A stretch of 64,000 nt of DNA from Tritrichomonas musculus (GCA_039105265.1 JAPFFF010000022.1:1674001-1738000); one strand, 5' to 3'; positions 48,477 through 58,995 are shown, numbered from the stretch's first letter. Made by a program: numbers and translations. Notes: generated by a model not told the origin, from the letters alone.

Positions 48477-51400
48477 ATGAACAAGGACATTGAAGATGAT
48501 TTTTTAGATGCTATTGGAGATGTCTATGCTGATACCAAATCACAGTTTCGTCGTGAATATAATCGACGTGCTAAACAATATAAAAAGAACGACAAGTTTA
48601 AAGAAGAAATGAGGAAGCTCATGATTCCAGCAGGACAAGGTATTGGTTTTGCAACAGACATCAACCAAGATGAAGATAAGAGGTATGCGTTTACTGAAAC
48701 ACTTAGACAGATTTATAAAATGAAACATGCTGGAAGACCTATTGTAAAAGCAATAGCACTTGATGGAACTCACAAGTACTTCACACTCAGTGATAAGCAC
48801 AACATCGAAAGTACACTCGGACATATAACAGGAGAACTTGATTTAAGTGAAGACCAATCAGATACAAATCCATACATCTCAAACATGTTCATTCCTGTTC
48901 GATATGAGGTACAATTTATTGACATGAATAAAACAAATGATGGTGTTCATTTTCGAACCAAGATGCAAGATATGGATACTCATGAAATCTATGATGATGA
49001 AGTCGAAATTGATGAAGACTATCGAAATACACCAGAAGGAAGTTTTTTTCCATACATCAATCGTTCTCCAATAGACCTATCAGCATATCAAATCTTTCAT
49101 GAAGTAAGGAAAGAGAACTACAGAGATAATTGTTTTGTATATGCTTGTATACAATCAGGTGTGTTCACTGATGATGAAATAGATGACCTACGATTTTTTG
49201 TTCAAACAAGAACCATACCTAATAACAAGATAATTGATGTTGCTCAAAAGTTCAAGTGCAATTTTAGCATCATTAGAGTTGTTGAACAACCTGATAAATA
49301 CAAGTATGAAACAAGAATCAACACCAGAAAGAAAAAATGGTCTGTTGATTTTAAAAGAGAAGTTAAACTGATATTGTTCAAAGACCATTATATGCTCAAC
49401 AGGAAAATACCTTGTACATTATTCTACCTTCAACACTATGAAGAACTTGATAAAACATTTGCACATATGCCTTTTGAAAAAAGATGTAAGATACAAAGAT
49501 TGCATGATAATGGAAAGACTGTCAAAGACTATAATCATGAAGGAATCAAACCAATAACCTTTTTCCAAAAGATGTTTGAACTACATCTATTCGAAGAAAT
49601 AAAAGCATGTGAAATGGATATAATCAACACAACTGAATATGACCATGTGAAAGATTATGTAAGTCTCGAATATAATGCAGAACAATGTACAAGACTCATT
49701 GATAATAACAAGAAGAAACAAAATACATGGTCAAGGATTTATTATAGCGACTTCGAAACAAACTCTACAGTCAGTCCACATATACCATATCTCAATTGTA
49801 CTATCTTTCGAGATGGTGCCAACATACATAAAATATCTATTCAAGGTGAAGATTGTGGACAGAAGCTCTTGAATTATTTATGGAGTGGTTCATTAACATA
49901 TTTTCACAACCTCAAGTATGATGCATGCTTTTTCATTAACACACCTGGATGGGATACACAGATAACAGAACGAAGTGGTACTGTACTTCAAATCATCATG
50001 ACATTATTCGAAGAAGGTACAAGGAAAGTCAAAAAAAGATTAACATTCAGGAACTCATACAGTATAATACCACAAGCATTAAGTAAATTTGCTACAATGT
50101 TCAACCTCAATGTTCACAAGGAAGTCATGGCATATAAGCTATATACACAAGAGAACATACAAAGAAGAATTGTTGATGCTACTGAGTTCCAACAGCAATA
50201 CATCGATGAAAACCAAGACAAGTTATCGAAAGAACAACTTGATGCAAACTGCAAGCAGATTATCGAAAATGCAAAAATAGCAAATTGTTATAATGATGGC
50301 AAAATCGACATCATTAAATATGCCATCTTCTATTGTTTCAAGGATTGTATTGTTTTGATGAAGGGAATGGAAAAATTTAATAGAGACCTCGGAGAAGTCT
50401 TTAAAGAAACAAAGACAGATATGTATGGTGTTCATGATTTTATATCTATCAGTGCTATTGGATATTGCTTTGCAAAAAAATATGGTTGTTTTGATGGATG
50501 TTATGAATTATCAGGTAAGTGTCAAGACTTCATTCAACGATGTGTTTCAGGTGGACGAACAATGACAGCAGGTAATGAAAAGCAATACATCGAAGGAAGG
50601 ATACAAGACTTTGATGCAGTTAGCTTATATCCATCTGCAATGTATGTCATGGATGGTATACCAAAAGGAAGACCTAAAGTAATACCACAAGGTACTACCC
50701 ATGAACAACTTATGCAATATGATACATTCTTTATCGAAGTCAACATCAAGAAACTCGAATGTAAATCAAAAGAGCCATATAAATTTGGACAAGTATTTAC
50801 AAGGAATGAATCAGGTAGTAAAATATTCGGTAATTTCCTTGTTGACCATTATTATATCGATAAAGTAGGTCTTATGGACTTGTTCGAATTTTATGATGTT
50901 GAATATGAGTTAATACGTGGCTATTACTTTGATGAAGGATTTAACAAGAAAATCAATGAGTTCATTGAGAAGCTCTTTAATCTCAGGGCAAGTTATAAAA
51001 AGCAAAAGAACCCTCTTGAACAAACAATAAAGCTCCTCCTCAACTCCATATATGGCAAGTCAATATTAAAAGCAACTAAGACTGAAACAAAGACAGTACC
51101 AAAAAGCCAACTATACAAGTATCTCTGGCGGAACTACAACTTTGTCAAGGAGGTTGTTGAAGATGTTAATATTGATAAGTGCTATGTCAAGAAGTTGAAA
51201 CCAATTAATGACCATTTCAACCTACCTCAATTTGGTGCAAGCGTTCTCTCTTGGAGTAAGCACTTAATGAACAGGGTTATGGCTACAGCTGAGCAAGCAG
51301 GTATACCTATCTACTACCAAGACACAGATTCTTGTCACGTTATGGAAAATGACGTGCCAAAGATAGCTGACTTATTCCAGTTCAAGTATCATCAACCTCT

Positions 51401-51752
51401 TATTGGTAAAAATATGTGTCAGTTCCATAATGACTTCGATGAGTTCGAAGGTAGTCAAGGGGAAATACACTCAAGAAAACTCATTGCACTTGGTAAAAAG
51501 AGCTACCTCGATATCTTGGTTGATGAACAAGGAAATGAAGGATACCATATTAGACTTAAAGGAATTCCAAAACAAGTTATTCTCAACAAGTGCAAAAGGA
51601 TGGGTATCTCAGTTGAAGAACTTTTTGAAAGGATGTACAAAGGAGAAAGCATGACATTTGATTTGTTGGATGGTTCGAATGCATTCAGGAAGTCAAAGAC
51701 ATTTCAACAAACCAACTTACCTAAATTTGCACGTACTCTTAGGTTTACGTAG
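48477..51752 (+). CDS. Protein-primed-type family B DNA polymerase
   Basis: 1091 residues from MNKDIEDDFLD at 48477. Exonuclease motif I is SDFETNS (about 423), and Exo II is the FHNLKYDACF segment (about 476). Polymerase motif A is DAVSLYPSAM (about 713), motif B is LLNSIYGKS (about 853), motif C is YYQDTDS (about 946), followed by LKGIPK. Ahead of the exonuclease, RDNCFVYACIQSG (about 213) and DHYML (about 303) resemble the OTU-like Cys/His cores seen in some viral and transposon polymerases. It replicates the element. The end overlaps the penton-like gene tail-to-tail by 8 bases. Confidence 0.92.
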   Translation: MNKDIEDDFLDAIGDVYADTKSQFRREYNRRAKQYKKNDKFKEEMRKLMIPAGQGIGFATDINQDEDKRYAFTETLRQIYKMKHAGRPIVKAIALDGTHKYFTLSDKHNIESTLGHITGELDLSEDQSDTNPYISNMFIPVRYEVQFIDMNKTNDGVHFRTKMQDMDTHEIYDDEVEIDEDYRNTPEGSFFPYINRSPIDLSAYQIFHEVRKENYRDNCFVYACIQSGVFTDDEIDDLRFFVQTRTIPNNKIIDVAQKFKCNFSIIRVVEQPDKYKYETRINTRKKKWSVDFKREVKLILFKDHYMLNRKIPCTLFYLQHYEELDKTFAHMPFEKRCKIQRLHDNGKTVKDYNHEGIKPITFFQKMFELHLFEEIKACEMDIINTTEYDHVKDYVSLEYNAEQCTRLIDNNKKKQNTWSRIYYSDFETNSTVSPHIPYLNCTIFRDGANIHKISIQGEDCGQKLLNYLWSGSLTYFHNLKYDACFFINTPGWDTQITERSGTVLQIIMTLFEEGTRKVKKRLTFRNSYSIIPQALSKFATMFNLNVHKEVMAYKLYTQENIQRRIVDATEFQQQYIDENQDKLSKEQLDANCKQIIENAKIANCYNDGKIDIIKYAIFYCFKDCIVLMKGMEKFNRDLGEVFKETKTDMYGVHDFISISAIGYCFAKKYGCFDGCYELSGKCQDFIQRCVSGGRTMTAGNEKQYIEGRIQDFDAVSLYPSAMYVMDGIPKGRPKVIPQGTTHEQLMQYDTFFIEVNIKKLECKSKEPYKFGQVFTRNESGSKIFGNFLVDHYYIDKVGLMDLFEFYDVEYELIRGYYFDEGFNKKINEFIEKLFNLRASYKKQKNPLEQTIKLLLNSIYGKSILKATKTETKTVPKSQLYKYLWRNYNFVKEVVEDVNIDKCYVKKLKPINDHFNLPQFGASVLSWSKHLMNRVMATAEQAGIPIYYQDTDSCHVMENDVPKIADLFQFKYHQPLIGKNMCQFHNDFDEFEGSQGEIHSRKLIALGKKSYLDILVDEQGNEGYHIRLKGIPKQVILNKCKRMGISVEELFERMYKGESMTFDLLDGSNAFRKSKTFQQTNLPKFARTLRFT

Positions 51753-52455
51753 ATGGTTTAATTTTGATAGTTATGAACAAAGGACTTTTTAACAATATCG
51801 GCTGGTATTGGAAATCTACTAAACTTAATTCTAAAAATTTTAATGAATCTGTATATGTTTTTATTTTTAATGGTTTACTTTCAGTTTCGAAATCATATAT
51901 AAGTGGTTTATTATCTAAGGTGAAGGTATTTATACTACCAATAACTGATGGTGTATATTGTTGTTCACCTATATTGGAGTATATGGCATTACCTTGTAAT
52001 GATACTAAATACAACTTAGTATGATTTAATATTGGTATATCTTTTATTATATAGGTTGTATTAGCAGGCAACTCTAAAGGCAATGGAGTATTATAAAGAC
52101 CAGTTACTAATGCAGCTCGATGAGTTAAAGACGTAATGGTAGTCTTCATTGTGGTTTTTAATTGAAATGTTCTTGTTTCTTGTTTATACTCCCATTGAAA
52201 CCAAGACATTAAATTTAATACCGATTGTAATTCTTTGATAGTATAGGAAAATTTAGGAGTTCGAAAATAGGCTTTAATAGGTATTGAATCACTTGACATT
52301 TCAATATAATCATCACCATTGGTTAACAGAATATTACTCAAGGTACTAATTGAAGATACATAATACTTGACATATTTACACTTCCAAGGTATATCCAAAT
52401 TGATAGATACCTTATTATATTCATCAGCATTTGTACTTTGTACTGATACTAACAT
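51745..52455 (-). CDS. Penton-like minor capsid protein
   Basis: 236 residues from MLVSVQSTNADEYN at 52455, chosen to match the start in element A and leave a 17 bp gap to the fibre gene. The beta-rich sequence includes SINLDIPWKCKYVKYYV near the start and LELSLVDFQYQPILLKSPL near the end, the typical end of Polinton penton-like proteins. Expected at capsid vertices, where a fibre would attach; the head-to-head fibre gene fits this. Confidence 0.72.
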   Translation of the reverse strand: MLVSVQSTNADEYNKVSINLDIPWKCKYVKYYVSSISTLSNILLTNGDDYIEMSSDSIPIKAYFRTPKFSYTIKELQSVLNLMSWFQWEYKQETRTFQLKTTMKTTITSLTHRAALVTGLYNTPLPLELPANTTYIIKDIPILNHTKLYLVSLQGNAIYSNIGEQQYTPSVIGSINTFTLDNKPLIYDFETESKPLKIKTYTDSLKFLELSLVDFQYQPILLKSPLFITIKIKPST

Positions 52456-52472
52456 TTTATTATATCCAAAAA
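52456..52472. promoter_or_regulatory. Bidirectional penton/fibre start region
   Basis: Seventeen A/T-rich bases separate the divergent starts of the penton-like and fibre-like genes. Element A has 15 bases in the same place (291-305). So short a gap means that both promoters must lie inside the opposing gene. Inferred from position only. Confidence 0.5.
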
Positions 52473-55400
52473 ATGTCAATTAAACTTTATTCTTTGCAAT
52501 CAAATGAAGCAGAGAAGCTCAAAGACAAGGATGTTGAGATAAGTGTTAATGATGAAGGTAATATTGATATTATAAGAAATGAGGACCCAGATGATTATCC
52601 TACGTTTAGTTGTTTATATAACAAGGCTGAAGTAGATGAAAGAGTAGTCAAAGGTTATATCGAAAATGGAGGAAAGCTTGATGGTTTCGGCAATGTACCT
52701 ATTACACACAAATTTGCCAATTATTTAAAATATGTATTTAAAGGACCTGAAAAGACACCTCTATTAGAAGGCTCACTACCTGAAAAAGCAGAGTCATATA
52801 AGGAGTTGATAAAAGATGAACTTTGCGTAAATACCTTAAATGAATTTATTGAAGAAGAATCTAATACATGTGAGGCTATTCATGAGATGTATACCGAATT
52901 GATGTGTGCTGTTGATGGATATGAACAAATATCAACAGATGAACAACTAGGACAAACAAAGGTTATTCGATATCTTCAAGACCCTGTACCACTTCCAACA
53001 CCAGAGCCTGACCCATTTTTAGCTGAGTTTGGTTATTCGAACCTGGGAGATTTATTGATAAATGTCATAAAGAATGAAAGAACTAACATGACAACAAAGA
53101 GATTCTTATATGAGGCTTTTAATGAATCTAACTTTAAAAATTTCGTATCTAGGATATCTCAATACCATTGGAATCTAGATAAATTGTCAGTACAAAGAAT
53201 AGGATATAGATACAAAGGGTGTACAGACTTGGTTGAGGCAGACCAAATTATTGAAGTAAGTAGCCCATGTGAATTCCTTGATATATATACAAGATACTAC
53301 TTAGAAAATTACAAACACACTCCTCAAATACTTCAATATTTGCTGTTTTCGAGTGTATTAGGTTTAGGTATCTCAAAAGCCTTAAAATTATTTCGACTAT
53401 CCAAAGCTCCAGATAATAAAATTACCATTACTCATATTGATGGTACTCAAATGTCAGTCACCTTAAATGACCACTTAAATGACGTTCAACGAAATATCGA
53501 AGTACTCATGATTGTAATTAATGATTTGATAGGACAAGTATCGCAGATAAAATCCTGTGATTGCAATCATGAAGAGGAGGAAGGAGGAGGTGGCATAGGT
53601 ATCCCGCAAGATGAGATTGATGAATTGACGAACTACCTAAGAAATCAAAATCGACATCTTGAAGAACATTTAGGTGATATTGATGAGAATATAAATAGAT
53701 TGAATCTTGGTGAACAAGTACAGTCATTTCAAGATGCTATGCTTGATGTTGTTATGTATGAGGATGCAATACCTGATATAGCAAAACAAGCTATGGAACA
53801 ACAAGACCAAGAACAACAAATACCAGTTTTTAGACCAATTGGCGACCGTTCGAACGGTCTATATAATCAAGATAGTAATTATGTTTGGGACATCATCTAT
53901 GAGGAATGGCGAGAAAGAGATGATAACTTGGATAGACCTGCAGGATGGAGACGAAATAGGAATGCTCCTGTACCTCAAAATTACATGTGGGATGTTGTTC
54001 ATGATGAATGGGTTATGTTAAATATTTATTATCCTTTCGAGGAAGGTTGGAGAGAAGGAGCTAGTGAAGCAATAGTAGATGTATTAATACCAATCTTTGA
54101 AAATGACCATAGAGGACATCTCAGGTATAGTGATAGATATGAAGAATGGGTGTTCTTTCCAGAAGAGAATTCATATCTACATATGCCAACAAATGAAATG
54201 TTATACCGTAATAGAGAATATCATGCAGAATTAGGTCAATATGTAGCTTGGAATATTGTAGATGAGGAATGGCAAGAACATGGATATGACTTCCAAGATG
54301 ATGATTGGATTCATGATGAATTATTAGATGCTCCTGACAATTTAATATGGGATATGACACATGAAGAATGGGTTATTTTATCACAACATTTGGAATGGAT
54401 AGATAGATGGCGAACACAAAACACCCCAGCAGTAAATGCTCTTGTACGTGCAAGAAATAGTTTTGTTCAGGTTTTTGGAGAAATAGTTTGGAATGAAGAT
54501 AAAAGGCAATGGGTTTGGGAACCAAAAGATGACCCATCTCCAATGGCGTTATCAATCGAAAATACGAAAGAAGCCAAAACAGATAACTCTTCCGCAGTAG
54601 CAATACCTGACTTTGTCAAAGGGTTTGATAAATTCGAGGATGTATTAAAATGTTATGGTGTTCAAATATCGAAAGATACTCCATCATTAGACCCAGTTAA
54701 ACCAGTACTTGGTAAATATATTATAAAGGGTGATTTAGAAGTAAATGGAAAAATAATATGTGATTCTATTCCAAGTGGAGGTACCTCACCTGTAGACTCT
54801 GATTTTACTATAGAAAATGGTATACCTGAATTTGTTATTACTAATAAGGATGTATACTCTTTATCTAATACTATTAATGATGTTGCATACAACCTATTAG
54901 GCATCTTTGTACCCGATTTACAAAAACAAGCCTTTTTAAATTCGAATAAGCCTATCTTCAAGATAGTATTAAGAAAGAATGTAATATATGATGAAAGAGG
55001 TCGGTACATAAAAGAGTTCTATATAACATCCAGAAATGGTAAAATAGTTTGTCCAGTTATTACCTACGATAAAGAGAATGATTATTGTACCATCAATGAT
55101 AACTCATCAACAGATGATAGGTATTATATAGCATTCGACAAAAGTCTACCTTTTCACCCTTATACTTTATATCTAAATGGAGAACTAAGTATTATGAATG
55201 AATATGAACCGACGGCATTAAAAACAGATAAGGCAATAAAATGTTCTATCATTGAAGCTGAAAATGCATTAAAACTCCATAAAAGCGATGTTCACTACTT
55301 TTATAAACCATCTATCATCACAGAAGAAAAAATAGGAGAGGACGAATATTATAAGATGGTATATGAAGTACCTGATAACTATGAAATACCTGATAAATTA

Positions 55401-57932
55401 AACTTTGTCTTCAAGGAACATTGTTTTGGCAATACATGGAACCTACAATGGAATACTGATAAAAGTCGTGAGAATAAGGGGTATTGGTCAGGAGATAATG
55501 CGAAAGGTCATCTTAATGGGAAAGTCATTAATAAATGGAATATTCGACCTACTAAGAAAGCCAATAGTTGTTATGGTTGTTGGATAACAGTCAAACAAAC
55601 AGACATGCATGAAGCAATAATTACTAATGAAGGAAATGGTTTAATGCATTCACTATTAAAGAACTACAAAAATGAATTTAAACTAGAAATGAAAGATGGA
55701 ACTATTAAAGATGGTAGTGAATGGAATATGACATGTGCATATGAGAACCACCTAACTGATGGCTTATCAAACTCATTACATCCTGGTTATTATGGCACTG
55801 TTCTTCTATACATATCGATGGATAGTACTGAAGGAATTAGAACTGATTTGGTTGAAAAGATATATTTAGATATATATGTAGGTGAGTCTTCTACAGCAAC
55901 AAGGTTATCATTCAAACCTGATGGGTTCCATGCACAAAAGAATGGAGAGGTATTTGTTGATGTTATACCTGTTCTTGATACTATTGAGACAATTAGCTAT
56001 GATTGGGGCTTTTGCTTAGATGTTGGTGAAACCAGAGACATAAAATTATATTTGAGGAAGGATTATACAGACCCGATTGATGAGATTAATTGGGATTCAT
56101 CAACTAATGCATTTAAGTACATAATAGACCAACAGTTTTATGAAATAACACCAAATCCTAATGCAGCTACTACCTTATATACAGACTATAATATTACTAG
56201 TTCAAAGATTATAACAGCTGATAATATTACTACCATGAGGAGTGATTTAAATATGTTAACCAATAATTTTGATGTAGTTAGTTATGATGTTAAGGACATA
56301 ACCTCGAAAGTAAATGTGTTAAATGCAGAAATGGGAGAGACTAAAAGGATTACTAAACATTTACAAGAAGACATAGACCAGGTTAGAATAGTATCAAATG
56401 TAGCACTAGCATTTGGAGTTATAGGAACTGCAGGTAGTATAGCTAATGTTGGTCTTACATTATTTCGAACAGGGTTCACATTTACAAAGGCTGGTGTGGA
56501 TTCTGCTATTGAAGGTGTATCACAAGGTGAACAAGCTTTGTATCATCTAGGTGATGGAAGCAACCTACCTCCATTAAAAATAGGAAGGTCAACTACAACT
56601 GATTTAACACCTATTATTGATTGGTGTGATGCAGAAAAGGTAGTAGTTGAATATACTGATGAAACTGAAGACATTTCAAAGACGATAACAACATATCGAG
56701 ATGCTATTGATTTATGCAACCACTTCAGGGAATCATTAAAACCTGCATTTAGGCTATTAGCTGATAAAATAAATGAGGTTAATGAGGAAGTAGAAAATAA
56801 TAACTATGTTGATAAGAATGATTTAGTAAGAGATGATACTATTGATATAGTAGGTAATATTGTTAATAAGGAAGTACACCTTGAAGCTGAAGATGTTATT
56901 ACAGATGGTACTATTAAGGCAAGGCTAATGGTTATGAAGGTTAGTGAGTTTAATGACATCGACTATGAGGAGTGTATAATAACTATTACTATTGCAGGTG
57001 GTACTATAAGTCAATATGAGGGCAGTGATTACTTCCCAACATGCACCTTAAATGGCAAGACAATAGTTATAGCCAACCCACAGCAAGTAAGAGTTACTGG
57101 TATAGCCATTAAAGAAAATAGTGCTGTTAGGAGAATGTCATTTGAGGTTAAGGATATAGCATATACATGTGATATAGATGCACTTAACAACAAGGTAGAC
57201 TCACTTGAAAAGATATCCCACGACAATAATGAATCAATAGCTACTATTATGAATGAATACCCCACAGTTGATGAGGTTAATGATGTACTAAAGGAGTATG
57301 CATTAAAGAAAGATATCCCAGAACCAGTTGATTTGTCAAATTATGCATTAAAAAGTGAGCTTGAGGAAGTAAAAACAAAAATAGATAATACATCTAAAGC
57401 TCATCAAGATTTAGCTATTCTAGTAGGTGAACATGTTGCTAGTATCGTAACAATAAATAGCAAAATATCAAATTTAGAGAGAGAGAATGCAACATTAAAG
57501 GATACTATAGCAGCAATGGAAGCTAGGTTAGCTGCATTAGAAGAGAAAAATGACCCAGATAGGGAATGGAAAGCATATTATACAGGATTTACTGATGTCA
57601 CTGATGAATATAATAGGTATTTTCTATTCTCTTATTTTACAAGTGAGAAACACATAATTATTGATAATTTAGATAATGATCCAACAGGTGATAATGAACC
57701 TGTTCCAGATGGGGAGTACTTATTGATATTCAAGGACAAGACTCAAAAGCTACATTTTATTAGATTTATATCAACTGAATGGTCTGACCCTCAACAAATA
57801 AAATCATATTTGGATGAAATATACTTTAAAGACACTAACCCACCTTCTGGTGCTTATGATATATATAATATTGAGTTAGATTGTGATACCTGTTCTATGA
57901 TTTGTTTCGATGCTATATATATGAAGAAATAG
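52473..57932 (+). CDS. Fibre-like virion protein (1819 aa)
   Basis: Homologue of 306-7025 in A, with a single copy of the large block (about 826-1260, including YKPS, FGNTWNL and QQFYEITPNP). Residues about 470-680 hold five or six W-(D/N)-x4-EEW motifs (WDIIYEEW, WDVVHDEW, WNIVDEEW, WDMTHEEW) not seen in A. A Gly/Ala/Val-rich hydrophobic segment lies at about 1309-1343. YALKSEL (about 1623) and a coiled coil (about 1663-1693) form the tail-fibre-like shaft before a distal head (about 1694-1819) unrelated to that of A. The likely job is host recognition at the vertex. Confidence 0.75.
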   Translation: MSIKLYSLQSNEAEKLKDKDVEISVNDEGNIDIIRNEDPDDYPTFSCLYNKAEVDERVVKGYIENGGKLDGFGNVPITHKFANYLKYVFKGPEKTPLLEGSLPEKAESYKELIKDELCVNTLNEFIEEESNTCEAIHEMYTELMCAVDGYEQISTDEQLGQTKVIRYLQDPVPLPTPEPDPFLAEFGYSNLGDLLINVIKNERTNMTTKRFLYEAFNESNFKNFVSRISQYHWNLDKLSVQRIGYRYKGCTDLVEADQIIEVSSPCEFLDIYTRYYLENYKHTPQILQYLLFSSVLGLGISKALKLFRLSKAPDNKITITHIDGTQMSVTLNDHLNDVQRNIEVLMIVINDLIGQVSQIKSCDCNHEEEEGGGGIGIPQDEIDELTNYLRNQNRHLEEHLGDIDENINRLNLGEQVQSFQDAMLDVVMYEDAIPDIAKQAMEQQDQEQQIPVFRPIGDRSNGLYNQDSNYVWDIIYEEWRERDDNLDRPAGWRRNRNAPVPQNYMWDVVHDEWVMLNIYYPFEEGWREGASEAIVDVLIPIFENDHRGHLRYSDRYEEWVFFPEENSYLHMPTNEMLYRNREYHAELGQYVAWNIVDEEWQEHGYDFQDDDWIHDELLDAPDNLIWDMTHEEWVILSQHLEWIDRWRTQNTPAVNALVRARNSFVQVFGEIVWNEDKRQWVWEPKDDPSPMALSIENTKEAKTDNSSAVAIPDFVKGFDKFEDVLKCYGVQISKDTPSLDPVKPVLGKYIIKGDLEVNGKIICDSIPSGGTSPVDSDFTIENGIPEFVITNKDVYSLSNTINDVAYNLLGIFVPDLQKQAFLNSNKPIFKIVLRKNVIYDERGRYIKEFYITSRNGKIVCPVITYDKENDYCTINDNSSTDDRYYIAFDKSLPFHPYTLYLNGELSIMNEYEPTALKTDKAIKCSIIEAENALKLHKSDVHYFYKPSIITEEKIGEDEYYKMVYEVPDNYEIPDKLNFVFKEHCFGNTWNLQWNTDKSRENKGYWSGDNAKGHLNGKVINKWNIRPTKKANSCYGCWITVKQTDMHEAIITNEGNGLMHSLLKNYKNEFKLEMKDGTIKDGSEWNMTCAYENHLTDGLSNSLHPGYYGTVLLYISMDSTEGIRTDLVEKIYLDIYVGESSTATRLSFKPDGFHAQKNGEVFVDVIPVLDTIETISYDWGFCLDVGETRDIKLYLRKDYTDPIDEINWDSSTNAFKYIIDQQFYEITPNPNAATTLYTDYNITSSKIITADNITTMRSDLNMLTNNFDVVSYDVKDITSKVNVLNAEMGETKRITKHLQEDIDQVRIVSNVALAFGVIGTAGSIANVGLTLFRTGFTFTKAGVDSAIEGVSQGEQALYHLGDGSNLPPLKIGRSTTTDLTPIIDWCDAEKVVVEYTDETEDISKTITTYRDAIDLCNHFRESLKPAFRLLADKINEVNEEVENNNYVDKNDLVRDDTIDIVGNIVNKEVHLEAEDVITDGTIKARLMVMKVSEFNDIDYEECIITITIAGGTISQYEGSDYFPTCTLNGKTIVIANPQQVRVTGIAIKENSAVRRMSFEVKDIAYTCDIDALNNKVDSLEKISHDNNESIATIMNEYPTVDEVNDVLKEYALKKDIPEPVDLSNYALKSELEEVKTKIDNTSKAHQDLAILVGEHVASIVTINSKISNLERENATLKDTIAAMEARLAALEEKNDPDREWKAYYTGFTDVTDEYNRYFLFSYFTSEKHIIIDNLDNDPTGDNEPVPDGEYLLIFKDKTQKLHFIRFISTEWSDPQQIKSYLDEIYFKDTNPPSGAYDIYNIELDCDTCSMICFDAIYMKK

Positions 57933-57965
57933 GTACGAGATTCTCGGGGCTGGTACCTGTGCCGT

Positions 57966-58414
57966 TTCAGTAGTAGTACTTCAAGAAAAAAAACAAGTAG
58001 TGGGGACCCGAGGTAGTTGTTTAGGTCCCTAGTAGTACTTCAAGAAACAACAAGTAGTGGGGACCCGAGGTAGTTGTTTAGGTCCCTAGTAGTACTTCAA
58101 GAAAAAACAAGTAGTGGGGACCCGAGGTAGTTGTTTAGGTCCCTAGTAGTAGTGGGGACCCGAGGTAGTTGTTTAGGTCCCTAGTAGTAGTGGGGACCCG
58201 AGGTAGTTGTTTAGGTCCCTAGTAGTACTTCAAGAAAAAAACAAGTTGAAGAAAAATTTTTTTTTATTTTTTTTTTATTTTTTTATTTTTATTTTTATCA
58301 TTTTTATTTTTTTATTTTTATCATTTTTATTTTTTATTTTTATCACGAGTTCGTGTTGACGTGTGGGCTTAAGCGTAGCGTGGCCCCAACGGAAACCGAC
58401 TCGTATATACTACT
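57966..58414. repeat. Right terminal inverted repeat of element B
   Basis: Inverted match to 35205-35652: the same outer unique end, A/T-rich middle and CCTCGGGTCCCCAC / TAGGGACCTAAACAACT array, with differences mostly in A-tract length and array order. TCATT follows at 58415-58419, equal to the five bases before the left repeat. Confidence 0.92.
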
Positions 58415-58589
58415 TCATTTGCTAAATCTATTTTTTCTTCTTCGAAATTGTTAAACATGATATGACAATTCTTTTTTGATGGCGTGACTTCATCTAGTTC
58501 TGAAAATCCATTCAAATTATTATGAGGTGATATGTTTTGAATAAACCTAACAAAAGTCAAAAACTCACAGTCAAAGGTGAAAACATGGG

Positions 58590-58995
58590 TATTCATTTTA
58601 ACCATTAAACAAAAAGAAATATTATTTCATTCAAATTGTTATAAATTAGTAAAATAAAATTATTTAGTTCAATAACAAAAGATTAAATTTATATAATTTT
58701 ATTGCTTATTTCAGATTTTTAGATATTTTTTATATTAAAATTATAAAATTTTATATTCATGTAAATATATAAGTCTAAGTAAGGGACCTAATCCATACGT
58801 TTATTTTTGGGAATCGATTGAATGAAAAACGATCATTTGGGAGGATTTTCCATCCCAAACTCTCCCAAAGCCCCATGTATAGTTGACACCATTGACAATA
58901 TGTCAGGTTACATACTAGGTATACAACTAAACTACTATAGATAATTTACTAATTATTAGTAAATAAACCTTTAAAAAATTATCTTTTTTATTTAT
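58590..58995. other. Gene-free AT-rich spacer
   Basis: No gene. A dyad (TTTGGGAGG ... CTCCCAAAG) lies at about 58837-58871, with TCCATCCCAAA between. Nothing else recognised. Confidence 0.5.

Larger units (their letters stand above)
35205..58414 (+). mobile_element. Element B: Maverick/Polinton with both ends
   Basis: 23.2 kb element bounded by terminal inverted repeats of about 448 bp starting AGTAGTATATACGAGTCGG, and flanked by TCATT on both sides (35200-35204 and 58415-58419). It carries the full Maverick set: protein-primed-type polymerase B, integrase, packaging ATPase, Ulp1/adenain-like protease, major capsid and penton-like protein. It also carries a fibre-like protein and accessory genes. 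The near-identical terminal repeats and intact target duplication point to recent insertion. It looks whole apart from about one break. Confidence 0.93.
33359..58589. mobile_element. TA-flanked, CCC-ended element T5, carrying element B inside
   Basis: A 41 base string including TACCCATGTTTTCACCTTTG starts at 33357, and its exact inverted copy ends at 58591. Both start with TA followed by CCC, like T2 and T3. Element B and its 5 bp duplication lie between them. Without B the element is about 2.0 kb (33359-35204 plus 58420-58589). The simplest reading is a mariner-like, non-autonomous transposon that later received element B. No gene is seen in its left part (33359-35204). The short frame at 58415-58605 on the minus strand mostly translates its terminal repeat and is not taken as a gene. 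Confidence 0.72.

Noticed and set aside
58415-58605. Small minus-strand frame ending at element B, possible host gene
   Set aside because: Its N-terminal part translates the T5 terminal repeat, which also occurs inverted at 33357; no protein features.
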